This document shows positions 54,926-62,985 of a stretch of 64,000 nucleotides of DNA, piece after piece. The position numbers and the translations under genes were made by a program. This DNA comes from Rhodanobacter humi (GTDB taxonomy: Bacteria; Pseudomonadota; Gammaproteobacteria; Xanthomonadales; Rhodanobacteraceae). The notes below the pieces were generated by a model. The model worked only from the letters and a program-made list of their open reading frames with translations. It was not told the origin of the DNA and did not search any database. The stretch spans positions 3,968,001 through 4,032,000 of the forward strand of contig NZ_JBGBPY010000001.1 of assembly GCF_041107455.1 (NCBI RefSeq). Reading direction: 5' to 3'. The stretch's first letter is position 1. Every line of letters begins with the position of its first letter.

Positions 54926-57328
54926 ATGAACTTGAAAACCGGAGTCCGTCGCGACGTGGTCGATCCACAGGTCCTGCGGGGCATCGACGCTTGGTGGCGT
55001 GCGGCCAATTACCTGTCGGTCGGCCAGATCTACCTGCGCGCCAACCCGTTGTTGCGCGAGCCGCTGAAGCTGGAGCACGTCAAGCACACGCTGGTCGGCC
55101 ACTGGGGGACGACGCCCGGGCAGAATTTCATCTACGCGCACCTCAACCGGGCGATCCGGCAGCACAAGCTCGACATGATCTATCTCTCCGGTCCCGGACA
55201 CGGCGGACCGGCGGTGGTTGCCAATGCCTACCTGGACGGTACGTACAGCGAGCTCTATCCGGAGATCAGTGAAGACGAGGCGGGCCTGCAGCGCCTGTTC
55301 AAGCAGTTCTCCTTCCCTGGCGGAATCGCCAGCCACGCTTCGCCTGAGTGCCCTGGCTCGATCCACGAAGGCGGCGAGCTCGGCTATTCGTTGAGCCATG
55401 CCTTCGGTGCGGTGTTCGACAACCCGGGCCTGATCGCCGCTTGCGTGATCGGCGACGGCGAGGCCGAGACCGGCGCGCTGGCCACGTCCTGGCACGGCAA
55501 CAAGTTCCTGAACCCCGTCAGCGACGGGACGGTGCTGCCGATCCTGCACCTGAACGGCTACAAGATCGCCAATCCCACCGTGTTGGCGCGGATTCCTCGC
55601 CGCGAGCTGTCGCAATTCCTGCGCGGCTGCGGCTGGAAGCCGTACTTCGTGCGCGGTCGCCACCCCGCGTCCATGCATCGGATGATGGCGGCGGCGCTCG
55701 ATGCGGTTTGCGCCGACATCCGGCGGATCCGGCACGTGGCGCGCGACGGGAGGAGCCATGCTCGACCGGCATGGCCCATGATCGTGCTCGAGTCGCCGAA
55801 GGGCTGGACCGGTCCACGGATCGTCGACGGCAAGCCGGTCGAGGGCACGTTCCGCGCGCACCAGGTGCCGTTGCCGGTGTCCGCCGCCACGCCGCAGCAC
55901 CTCGCGGCGCTGGAGGCATGGCTGCGCAGCTATCGACCCGACGAACTGTTCGACGCCCGCGGCCGGCTGCGCGCCGAGCTGCGCAGGCTCGCGCCGCGCG
56001 GGGAACGGCGCATGAGCGCCAGCCCGCATGCCAACGGCGGTCTGCTGTTGCACGACCTACGCATGCCCGATTTCCGCAAGCATGCCGCGGTGGTGGCCGA
56101 GCCGGGCGTGGCTGGCATTGGCGATACCCACGTGCTCGGCGGCTTTCTGCGCGAGGTGATCCGCGCCAACCGGGACCAGGGCAATTTCCGCATCTTCGGG
56201 CCCGACGAAACGATCTCGAACGGTCTGGAGGCCGCGTTCGAGGTGACGAATCGCCAATGGGAGGCCGAGACCCGGCCGACCGACGAATTCCTGGCCCGCG
56301 ATGGCCGCGTGCTGGAGGTGCTGAGCGAACACCAGTGCCAGGGTTGGCTGGAGGGTTACCTGCTGACCGGACGCCATGGCGTGTTCAACTGCTACGAGGC
56401 ATTCATTCACATCGTGGATTCGATGTTCAACCAGCATGCCAAGTGGCTGAAGATGACTTCGCGCATCCCTTGGCGGCGGCCGATCGCCTCGCTCAACTAC
56501 CTGCTCGCCTCACACGTGTGGCGGCAGGACCACAACGGCTTCACCCACCAGGACCCCGGCTTCATCGACCACGTGGTCAACAAGAAGGCGGAGATCGTGC
56601 GGGTCTACCTGCCGCCGGACGCCAATTGCCTGCTCTCGGTGATGGATCACTGCCTGCGCAGCCGCCACTACGTGAACGTGGTGGTCGCCGGCAAGCATCC
56701 CGCGCCGCAGTGGCTGGGCATCGAGGCTGCCGTCGAGCATTGCAGTCGCGGCATCGGCATCTGGCCATGGGCCAGCAACGACCAGGACGGCGAGTCTGAC
56801 GTGGTGATGGCCTGTGCAGGCGACGTGCCGACCCTGGAGACGCTGGCTGCCGTATCCATCCTTCGCTACCACCTCCCGGAGCTGAAGATCCGGGTCGTCA
56901 ACGTCGTGGACCTGATGAAACTGGAGTCACCTAGCCTGCACCCGCATGGTCTCGGCGACGGCGATTTCGATCGGCTGTTCACCGCTGACCGGCCGGTGAT
57001 CTTCGCCTACCACGGCTACCCCGCGCTGATCCATCGCCTGACTTACCGGCGGCGCAACCACGACAACCTGCACGTGCATGGGTACAAGGAAGAGGGGGCG
57101 ATCACCACCCCGTTCGACATGACGGTACTGAACGGGCTGGATCGCTTCCACCTGGTGATGGATGCGATCGAGCGCTTGCCCGGGCTCGCCTCGCGGACCG
57201 TCTACCTCAAACAGAAACTGCTGGACAAGCTGACCGAGCACCGCCGCTACATCTGCGAGCACGGCATGGACCTGCCGGAAGTGCGCGAATGGGCATGGGC
57301 GTCTCCCGAGGCGGGCATATTGCGCTGA
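54926..57328 (+). CDS. xfp: Xylulose-5-phosphate/fructose-6-phosphate phosphoketolase
   Basis: An 800-residue thiamine diphosphate enzyme of usual length. Signatures: [20 protein letters not shown], the ThDP motif GDGEAET (176-182), [20 protein letters not shown] and, later, [15 protein letters not shown]. It splits xylulose-5-P (or fructose-6-P) with phosphate into acetyl phosphate and glyceraldehyde-3-P (or erythrose-4-P). The divergent acetate kinase completes the bypass. The stop is 8 bp from that of the convergent RNR-like gene. Confidence 0.96.
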   Translation: MNLKTGVRRDVVDPQVLRGIDAWWRAANYLSVGQIYLRANPLLREPLKLEHVKHTLVGHWGTTPGQNFIYAHLNRAIRQHKLDMIYLSGPGHGGPAVVANAYLDGTYSELYPEISEDEAGLQRLFKQFSFPGGIASHASPECPGSIHEGGELGYSLSHAFGAVFDNPGLIAACVIGDGEAETGALATSWHGNKFLNPVSDGTVLPILHLNGYKIANPTVLARIPRRELSQFLRGCGWKPYFVRGRHPASMHRMMAAALDAVCADIRRIRHVARDGRSHARPAWPMIVLESPKGWTGPRIVDGKPVEGTFRAHQVPLPVSAATPQHLAALEAWLRSYRPDELFDARGRLRAELRRLAPRGERRMSASPHANGGLLLHDLRMPDFRKHAAVVAEPGVAGIGDTHVLGGFLREVIRANRDQGNFRIFGPDETISNGLEAAFEVTNRQWEAETRPTDEFLARDGRVLEVLSEHQCQGWLEGYLLTGRHGVFNCYEAFIHIVDSMFNQHAKWLKMTSRIPWRRPIASLNYLLASHVWRQDHNGFTHQDPGFIDHVVNKKAEIVRVYLPPDANCLLSVMDHCLRSRHYVNVVVAGKHPAPQWLGIEAAVEHCSRGIGIWPWASNDQDGESDVVMACAGDVPTLETLAAVSILRYHLPELKIRVVNVVDLMKLESPSLHPHGLGDGDFDRLFTADRPVIFAYHGYPALIHRLTYRRRNHDNLHVHGYKEEGAITTPFDMTVLNGLDRFHLVMDAIERLPGLASRTVYLKQKLLDKLTEHRRYICEHGMDLPEVREWAWASPEAGILR

Positions 57329-57336
57329 GCGCAGCG

Positions 57337-58419
57337 CTACTGGATCGCCTGCAACTCCGCCGAGCTGCGCCAGGTTGGTTCGCCGAGGCCATGCTGAGCT
57401 GTCAGTTTCCTGGCCTCCAGCCGTTGCGATTCGTCGGGTTGACGCACCGTCAGCAGCGGGTAGGCGATGGGGATGTCCATCCAAGGTTGCAGCGCGGCGC
57501 GCATCGCGAGCTGCGCGAACCACGACTGGTGTTCCAGCGTGTCCGGCCGCTCGCCAGGGCGGCCGATGTGGCCGCGCAGCAGGTTCAGCGCGTAGCCGGA
57601 GGAGCGTATCGTGCGTCGCCCGTCGGCCGCCTCGATCGCATGCGCATGGTTCTCGCCGAGCAGCGGGTCGACGGCGTCGGCCACGTCGTTGGCCAGCAGT
57701 GCAAGCCGGGGCTGCGAGGTGATCGCAGTCAGCTGCATGTGGCGCAGGCCGTGCCGGGCGGCATCCTTCAGCAGGTCCCGCGGTGCGTCGCGCAGCATCG
57801 CGCGCGCGATGAGCCCGCGTGCGTCGCGCTTGCAGGCTCCCCGCGACGCGGCGAGCGCGATGCTGCCGCCCAGGCAGCCCTCCGCAAGCGCTCGTGCCAG
57901 CGCCGCTGCCTGTGCGCGCCCCGCATCGCTGTCGTACTCCAGCCCGAGCAGGGCGAGTGCGTCGGCGACGCCGACGATGCCGATCCGGAACCGTGCCGCC
58001 ACATGGCCAGCCAGCAGTGCGGCGTTGTCGAGGGCCCGCACAGCGAGGGCCGCGCAATCGGCCAGCGCAGCGAAGTCGATGGTCGCGCGCGGCGCGCCTT
58101 CCGGCGATACGAAGCACGCCGCGTTCAGCACGGCGTGCAGCACATCGCCGTGCCAGCCGGACCGGCCGGTGCCGATCTTCGCCAGCACGCGCTCGTCAGG
58201 CAGCAATCGCCAGCTGGCCAAGGCGTCCATGAAGCGCACCTGCCATGTCGCTTCTTCATGGCTGGGCTCCGCCGACGCCAGCGTGCTGACTACCCGCCAC
58301 CAGGTGTCCTCGATGGAAACATCGCGCAGCACGCTGCGCTCGCGCCAACGGAACCAGGCATCCCAGGCTTCGACGGCGGCGAGGTCGATGAACGGGGACA
58401 ACCGGCGTGGCTCGATCAT
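57337..58419 (-). CDS. Class II ribonucleotide-reductase-like protein lacking the catalytic core
   Basis: A 360-residue protein. The N-terminus (AVEAWDAWFRWRER, then IEDTWWRVVSTLAS) matches the start of adenosylcobalamin-dependent ribonucleotide reductases. The second half matches their later part: TIDFAALADCAALAVRALDNA, FRIGIVGVADALALLGLEYD, and LTAITSQPRLALLANDVADAVDPLLG in place of the IAPTGTISLLA...SSGIEPVF segment. The central barrel with the substrate loops and active-site cysteines is missing, so reductase activity is unlikely. An FNR box 55 bp upstream, with GATAGT at 58447-58452 on this strand, suggests anaerobic expression. Confidence 0.65.
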   Translation of the reverse strand: MIEPRRLSPFIDLAAVEAWDAWFRWRERSVLRDVSIEDTWWRVVSTLASAEPSHEEATWQVRFMDALASWRLLPDERVLAKIGTGRSGWHGDVLHAVLNAACFVSPEGAPRATIDFAALADCAALAVRALDNAALLAGHVAARFRIGIVGVADALALLGLEYDSDAGRAQAAALARALAEGCLGGSIALAASRGACKRDARGLIARAMLRDAPRDLLKDAARHGLRHMQLTAITSQPRLALLANDVADAVDPLLGENHAHAIEAADGRRTIRSSGYALNLLRGHIGRPGERPDTLEHQSWFAQLAMRAALQPWMDIPIAYPLLTVRQPDESQRLEARKLTAQHGLGEPTWRSSAELQAIQ

Positions 58420-58473
58420 GGGCGGGAAGGCAGCTGAGCTGTGTCGACTATCCCGGACCGCCGCCCGGGCGAA

Positions 58474-58487
58474 TTGACGCGCATCAA
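58474..58487. promoter_or_regulatory. FNR/Anr box
   Basis: TTGAC-GCGC-ATCAA, one mismatch to consensus, in the divergent gap between the RNR-like gene and the Crp/Fnr gene. Its centre is 31 bp from the minus-strand -10 candidate GATAGT, fitting class II activation of the RNR-like gene. It might also govern the regulator gene, 124 bp downstream. Confidence 0.75.
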
Positions 58488-58610
58488 GCCGGCGTGCCGC
58501 GATGGCGCCGCTGTTACGCACTGTTACCAAGCGTTGCCCGGCCGACATCCTGTGGTTGCGGTCGCGCCCTAGCTTTGGCGTCGAACGCAACCACACAACG
58601 GGAGTACGGC

Positions 58611-59333
58611 ATGGACACCTCGTTCGCACCGCTCGCGCCTGAAGCCACGAATCCGCAATCGTTCCGGCCCGAAGCGCCGCTCGAGCTGGATATCGCCGAG
58701 TTGCAGCGGCACATGGTCGTGACACGCCGGAAGGTGAGGGCGGGCCAATACCTGTACCGCAACGGCCAGCCATTCCGCGCGTTGCATTTCGTGCATGCGG
58801 GGTTCCTGAAGACCTGCGAGTTGTCCGAGGATGGCCGCGAGCAGGTGACCGGATTCAGGATGCGCGGCGACCTGCTCGGCGTCGAGTCCATCGGCCTGAG
58901 CGTGCACACCTGCGATGCCGTCGCGCTGGACGATGCCGAGATCTGGGAACTGCCGTATCCGCCGGTACTGGATGCGTTGCGTCACATCCCCGAGCTGCAG
59001 GTTCGCCTGGCGGCGGCGCTGGCCGAGGAAATCCGCCGCGACCGCGTCTGGATGTTGACGATCGGAACCCTGCCGGCCGAGCAGCGCGTGGCGGCGTTCC
59101 TGCTGGACATTGCCGCCCGCCTCGCCCGCCTCGGCTTCAGTGCCCGCCACTTCATCCTGCGGATGGGGCGGGCGGACATCGCGAGTTTCCTCGCGCTGAA
59201 GCACGAAACCGTGACCCGGGCGCTGTCGCACCTGGAGCGGCTCCAGTACATCTCAGTGCTTCGCCGCGAAGTGAAGTTGCTGGATGTGCCCAAGTTGCGC
59301 GCCTGCGTCGGCACGCCCTGCACGATCCAGTGA
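58611..59333 (+). CDS. Crp/Fnr-family transcriptional regulator
   Basis: A 240-residue regulator: cyclic-nucleotide-binding-like beta-roll (about 30-125), dimer helix (130-160) and winged HTH with MGRADIASFLALKHETVTRAL. Glu199-x3-Arg203 corresponds to the FNR residues that read TTGAT half-sites. The N-terminal four-cysteine cluster region of FNR is absent (cysteines only at 69, 101, 232 and 237), so oxygen sensing by an N-terminal [4Fe-4S] cluster is not expected. DNR- or FixK-type control is possible. GGGAG 7 nt upstream supports the start. It is the likely regulator of the FNR boxes in this window. Confidence 0.92.
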   Translation: MDTSFAPLAPEATNPQSFRPEAPLELDIAELQRHMVVTRRKVRAGQYLYRNGQPFRALHFVHAGFLKTCELSEDGREQVTGFRMRGDLLGVESIGLSVHTCDAVALDDAEIWELPYPPVLDALRHIPELQVRLAAALAEEIRRDRVWMLTIGTLPAEQRVAAFLLDIAARLARLGFSARHFILRMGRADIASFLALKHETVTRALSHLERLQYISVLRREVKLLDVPKLRACVGTPCTIQ

Positions 59334-59339
59334 GCGGCT

Positions 59340-61385
59340 TCACGCGTCATCCAGCACCCGGCGCACGGCCTCGACCAGTTGCTCCCGCCGGTAGGGCTTG
59401 CGCAACAGCTCGAATGGCGTGGTCGGGCCCTCCGCTCCACCCTGTCGCCCCCGGTAACCGGACGTGAGCAGCACCGCGAGCCCGGGCCGGAGGCGGCGCG
59501 CCTCGTGTGCGAGTTCCACGCCATTCATGCCGCTGCCCAGCATCACGTCGGAGAACAGCAGGTCCACGCCGGGATCCCCGGTGAGCAGATCCAGCGCCTC
59601 GCGGGCGCTGCCCGCCGGGATGACCTGGTAGCCGAACGCACCCAGAAGCCGGACCGCGACGGTGCGCACGTCCGTTTCGTCCTCGACGACCAGGATGGTG
59701 GCGCGCTTTTCGGGCAGTTCGTCACGCGGCGGCTTCGCTCCCACCGCCGTGGCGCCCGGCACGCTTGCGACGGGCAGCAACAGTTCGATGTGAGTGCCGT
59801 AGCCGAGCCGGCTGTCGATCGACAAGCTGCCGCCGGACTGGGTCACGAAGCCGTACACCATGCTGAGGCCGAGGCCGCTGCCCTTGCCGGCGTCCTTGGT
59901 GGTGAAGAACGGCTCCAGCGCATGCGCCAGCACCTCCGGCGCCATGCCCGTGCCGGTGTCGCTGATGTCGAATGCCACATAGCGGCCCGGCGGGAGTTTC
60001 CATCCGTTGGACGCGTCCTCGACCACGGTTTCGCGCACGGCGATGTGCAGGCGTCCTCCGCGCGGCATTGCATCACGAGCATTCAGCGCGAGATTGACCA
60101 GGGCCGTATCCAGCTCGTTCGCGTCCGCGTACACGTCCGGCACGTCCGCATCGCACGCGATTTCGATTGCGATGGCCTCGCCGAGCGTGCGCCTGAGCAT
60201 GTGCCCGAGTTCCTCCAGCAGCGGCTTGGGCACGACCGCGCGGGGCTGCAGCGACTGCCGGCGCGCGAACGCGAGCAGCCGGCGGGTCAGGTCGGAACCG
60301 CGGTCCACCGCGCGCAGTGCGCCATCGCTGATTTCCAGCAGTTCCGGGCGATCGGCCAGACCGGCTTCGAGCAGCTGGAGATTGCCCGAAATCACCGTCA
60401 GCAGGTTGTTGAAGTCGTGCGCGACACCGCCGGTAAGCTGGCCGATCGCGTCGAGCCGTTGGGCATGCGCCAGTTGCTCCTCGCTGCGACTGCGTTGCAC
60501 GGCCGCCGCCAGCAGATTGGCGACCGACTGCAGGAAGCTGAGCCGATCGTGGTCGAAACCAGCCGCTTTCGAGTCGAGCGCGACCAGCACACCCAGCGGC
60601 TCGTAGCGGCCAAACAGCGGCACCATCGCAACGTCATGAAAGCCGACCCCGGCCAACTTGGCGAGAATGCCGCCCAGTTCCCCGTCACGCAGCGTGTCGG
60701 CCGTGACCGCATGACGGCTCCCGGTCCCGAAGGCGCCACGAATGAGGTCGGTCTGGCCGAAGATGGACACGATCGCCTGCGTGGCCTGTCCATGCAATCC
60801 GGTAGCGGCGCGGACGCGCAGCGCGTTGCCGTGCCAGTCGGTGGAGAAGATGGCCACGGCCTGCACCTCCAGGGCGGCCGCGACGAGTTCCGGTATCCGG
60901 CGGATCGCAAGTTCGTAGTCCGGTGATTCCAGCGCGAGCCGGCCGATCTGCGCGAGGAAGTTGTCGCGCCGCGCGCGCGCGAGGGCCTGCCGCACCCGCC
61001 GCGTCTCGGAGATGTCGCGCACCGAGGCGATCGCGACAGCACCGATTTCGGTGGCAATCGGGCTCAGGCCGATCTCGACCGGAAACGACTCGCCACCGCG
61101 CCGCACGCCCATCAGCTCGTAGCCGATGCCCATTGGACGCACACGGGGGTTGGCCATGAAATCGTGGCGATGCATGCGGTGGGCGTGCCGCAGGGGTTCC
61201 GGCAGCAGTGCCTCCAGGGTCAACCCGAGCAGCATCGCATCCTCGTAGCCGAACATGCGTCCCGCCTGCGCGTTGGCGAGCACGATGGCGCCTTCCTGGT
61301 TCACGGCGATCATCGCGTCGGGGGAGATCCCGAACCAGGTATGCAGCATCGCCAGGCTGATGATGGCGGGAGGCGGGGCGTCCAT
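59340..61385 (-). CDS. Hybrid sensor histidine kinase (PAS-GAF-HisKA-HATPase-REC)
   Basis: A 681-residue soluble kinase with no transmembrane helix: PAS domain (about 10-130), GAF domain (about 145-295), HisKA with phospho-His323 in GGVAHDFNNLL, the HATPase with the N box NLALNARDAM and G boxes DTGTGM and GKGSGLGLSM, and a C-terminal receiver with Asp613 in LFSDVMLG. The cytosolic PAS/GAF sensors suit redox or gas sensing. Its start directly follows the stop of the response-regulator gene, so the pair is one operon. Confidence 0.94.
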   Translation of the reverse strand: MDAPPPAIISLAMLHTWFGISPDAMIAVNQEGAIVLANAQAGRMFGYEDAMLLGLTLEALLPEPLRHAHRMHRHDFMANPRVRPMGIGYELMGVRRGGESFPVEIGLSPIATEIGAVAIASVRDISETRRVRQALARARRDNFLAQIGRLALESPDYELAIRRIPELVAAALEVQAVAIFSTDWHGNALRVRAATGLHGQATQAIVSIFGQTDLIRGAFGTGSRHAVTADTLRDGELGGILAKLAGVGFHDVAMVPLFGRYEPLGVLVALDSKAAGFDHDRLSFLQSVANLLAAAVQRSRSEEQLAHAQRLDAIGQLTGGVAHDFNNLLTVISGNLQLLEAGLADRPELLEISDGALRAVDRGSDLTRRLLAFARRQSLQPRAVVPKPLLEELGHMLRRTLGEAIAIEIACDADVPDVYADANELDTALVNLALNARDAMPRGGRLHIAVRETVVEDASNGWKLPPGRYVAFDISDTGTGMAPEVLAHALEPFFTTKDAGKGSGLGLSMVYGFVTQSGGSLSIDSRLGYGTHIELLLPVASVPGATAVGAKPPRDELPEKRATILVVEDETDVRTVAVRLLGAFGYQVIPAGSAREALDLLTGDPGVDLLFSDVMLGSGMNGVELAHEARRLRPGLAVLLTSGYRGRQGGAEGPTTPFELLRKPYRREQLVEAVRRVLDDA

Positions 61386-62105
61386 TCATCGCCCCCTTTG
61401 AACGCGGGCTGCGAAAAGGTAGCCGGCGCCGCGCACCGACTTGATCAGTTCGGGAGCCGTCGCATCCGGCTCGATCTTGCGGCGCAGGCGCGCGATCTGC
61501 ACGTCGATGGCGCGGTCGAACGGACCGGCGTTGCGGCCGTGGATGCGCTCCATCAGGTCGTCGCGCGACAGCACCCGATTGGGGTGTTCGACGAACACGC
61601 GCAGCAGCTCGTACTCGCCGGTGGTCAGCGCGATCGCGTCGCCGCGGCCATTGCGCAGCGTGCGCTCCAGCGGGTGCAGACAGTAGCCGGCGAACTGGAA
61701 CGTCGCCTCGGCGGTTTCCGCGGTGGCCATCGCCGGGACGCTTCGCCGCAGCACGCTGCGCACGCGCGCGAGCAGCTCCCGCAGATCGAACGGCTTGGTG
61801 ACGTAGTCGTCGGCCCCCAGTTCCAGGCCAACCACGCGGTCCACCGATTCGCCACGGCCGGTGATGATGATGAGCGCGCCGTTCCAGTTCCGGCGCAACT
61901 GGCGGGTCAACTCGAGACCGTCCTCGCCGGGCAGGCCGAGGTCCAGCAGCACCAGGTCGGCAGGCTTGCGCGCCAGCGCGGCATGCATCCCCGCACCATC
62001 GGCCGCCGTGCTGACCTCGAAGCCCTGGCCCGCGAAATAGCGGCGCAGCAGGTCCAGCACGCCGGCATCGTCGTCAACGACCAGCAGATGCAAGGGCTCT
62101 GGCAT
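61386..62105 (-). CDS. OmpR-family response regulator
   Basis: A 239-residue protein: receiver domain with acidic DDD (11-13), phospho-acceptor Asp55 in LVLLDLGLPG and Lys in YVTKPFD, then a winged-helix DNA-binding domain (about 135-235) with LTTGEYELLRVFVEHPNRVLSRDDL and SVRGAGYLF. It pairs with the hybrid kinase encoded downstream. It is divergent from the universal stress protein gene across a 384-bp gap with an FNR box. Confidence 0.94.
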   Translation of the reverse strand: MPEPLHLLVVDDDAGVLDLLRRYFAGQGFEVSTAADGAGMHAALARKPADLVLLDLGLPGEDGLELTRQLRRNWNGALIIITGRGESVDRVVGLELGADDYVTKPFDLRELLARVRSVLRRSVPAMATAETAEATFQFAGYCLHPLERTLRNGRGDAIALTTGEYELLRVFVEHPNRVLSRDDLMERIHGRNAGPFDRAIDVQIARLRRKIEPDATAPELIKSVRGAGYLFAARVQRGR

Positions 62106-62199
62106 GGCGTTCGTGGTGCGCAGGGATAGGGTCCCGAAAGCTTATCGCAACGTAACAGCCTGCGCGCGCACCGGCTACGCAGGCCTTTCCGGATCGGAG

Positions 62200-62213
62200 T
62201 TGACATGCATCAA
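62200..62213. promoter_or_regulatory. FNR/Anr box
   Basis: TTGAC-ATGC-ATCAA, one mismatch to consensus. The centre is 31 bp from GATAGT (62235-62240), the class II FNR promoter spacing for plus-strand transcription into the stress protein and cydA genes. Confidence 0.75.
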
Positions 62214-62460
62214 GAGGCTACATCGGCCGCGCGGGATAGTGACGCTCGCCGGCCAGGCCGGAATCCATGCACGGGCAAGCGCTTCGAGGCAGTTGCGTGG
62301 CAGGTGGGAGGACGCGCCGAGGGCGCGGCCTCGCAGCCTGGATCGGACTTGCGGAGGTCGACAGGTGTGACGGCGAGGAAATCGCCAAGGCCGCATCAGA
62401 TGCCCCGAGGCGGTGGACCGGACGACGTTGCGGGATGCATGCGTCCCCTTACCGAGCAGG

Positions 62461-62488
62461 GACCGCGATCCAGGGAAGGATCGCGGTC
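62461..62488 (+). promoter_or_regulatory. Hairpin enclosing the ribosome-binding site
   Basis: GACCGCGATCC and GGATCGCGGTC form a perfect 11-bp stem around AGGGAA. The Shine-Dalgarno AGGGAAGGA is split between loop and stem, and the ATG follows one base after the stem. It could control translation or be a protein-binding palindrome. Confidence 0.6.
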
Positions 62489-62489
62489 C

Positions 62490-62942
62490 ATGGATCCGAT
62501 CGACATGTTCAAGCACATCCTGGTTCCTGTCGACAACGACGCGGGTACGCACCGGGCCATCGAGCAGGCCATCGCACTGGCGCAAGGCGCCGGAGCGCGC
62601 GTCACCGGCCTGCACGTGATGATGGAATTCAACCCCATCGGCATCGCCGAGGAACTGATCGAGCCGCCTCCGGATCAATTGCGGCAGTTGGCCAGGGCAT
62701 ATGCCGACAAGCTGTTCTCGCCGCTTGTGCACGAGGCCGAGTGTGCCGGGGTGGCATGCGAAACGATCGCAGTGCAGGGCGATCAGCCCTGGAAGACGAT
62801 CGTCGCGAAGGCCGCGGAGTCAGGCTGCGACCTGATCGTGATGGCATCGCACGGCAGGCACGGCCTCGCGAAATTCATGCTCGGCAGCGAGACGCAGCAA
62901 GTGCTGACGCATACCGGAATTCCTGTACTGGTAGTGCATTGA
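62490..62942 (+). CDS. Universal stress protein (UspA family)
   Basis: A 150-residue USP: MFKHILVPVDNDAGTHRAIEQAIALA at the start and the ATP-binding G-x2-G-x9-GS motif near the end (ASHGRHGLAKFMLGSETQQVL). Family proteins bind ATP or AMP and support survival under anaerobic and energy stress. The ATG at 62490 has GGAAGGA upstream; an ATG at 62505, where the family usually starts, is an alternative. It is 43 bp before the cytochrome bd gene and probably co-transcribed with it. Confidence 0.93.
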   Translation: MDPIDMFKHILVPVDNDAGTHRAIEQAIALAQGAGARVTGLHVMMEFNPIGIAEELIEPPPDQLRQLARAYADKLFSPLVHEAECAGVACETIAVQGDQPWKTIVAKAAESGCDLIVMASHGRHGLAKFMLGSETQQVLTHTGIPVLVVH

Positions 62943-62985
62943 GCGACCAGTGATGCGGTCGTGGCCAAGATGCGGAGCAAGCCAA

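Larger units (their letters stand above)
62106..62489. other. 384-bp leader/regulatory region upstream of the stress-protein gene
   Basis: It holds an FNR box (62200-62213), a candidate -10 GATAGT (62235-62240) and the hairpin at 62461-62488. If transcription starts near 62248, the mRNA leader would be about 240 nt. A frame in phase with the stress-protein gene is open from 62205, but its product has no family resemblance. Confidence 0.5.

Noticed and set aside
62205-62489. 95-residue N-terminal extension of the stress protein
   Set aside because: The frame is open but low-complexity, lacks family similarity and overlaps the FNR box and hairpin. The start with GGAAGGA at 62490 is better.
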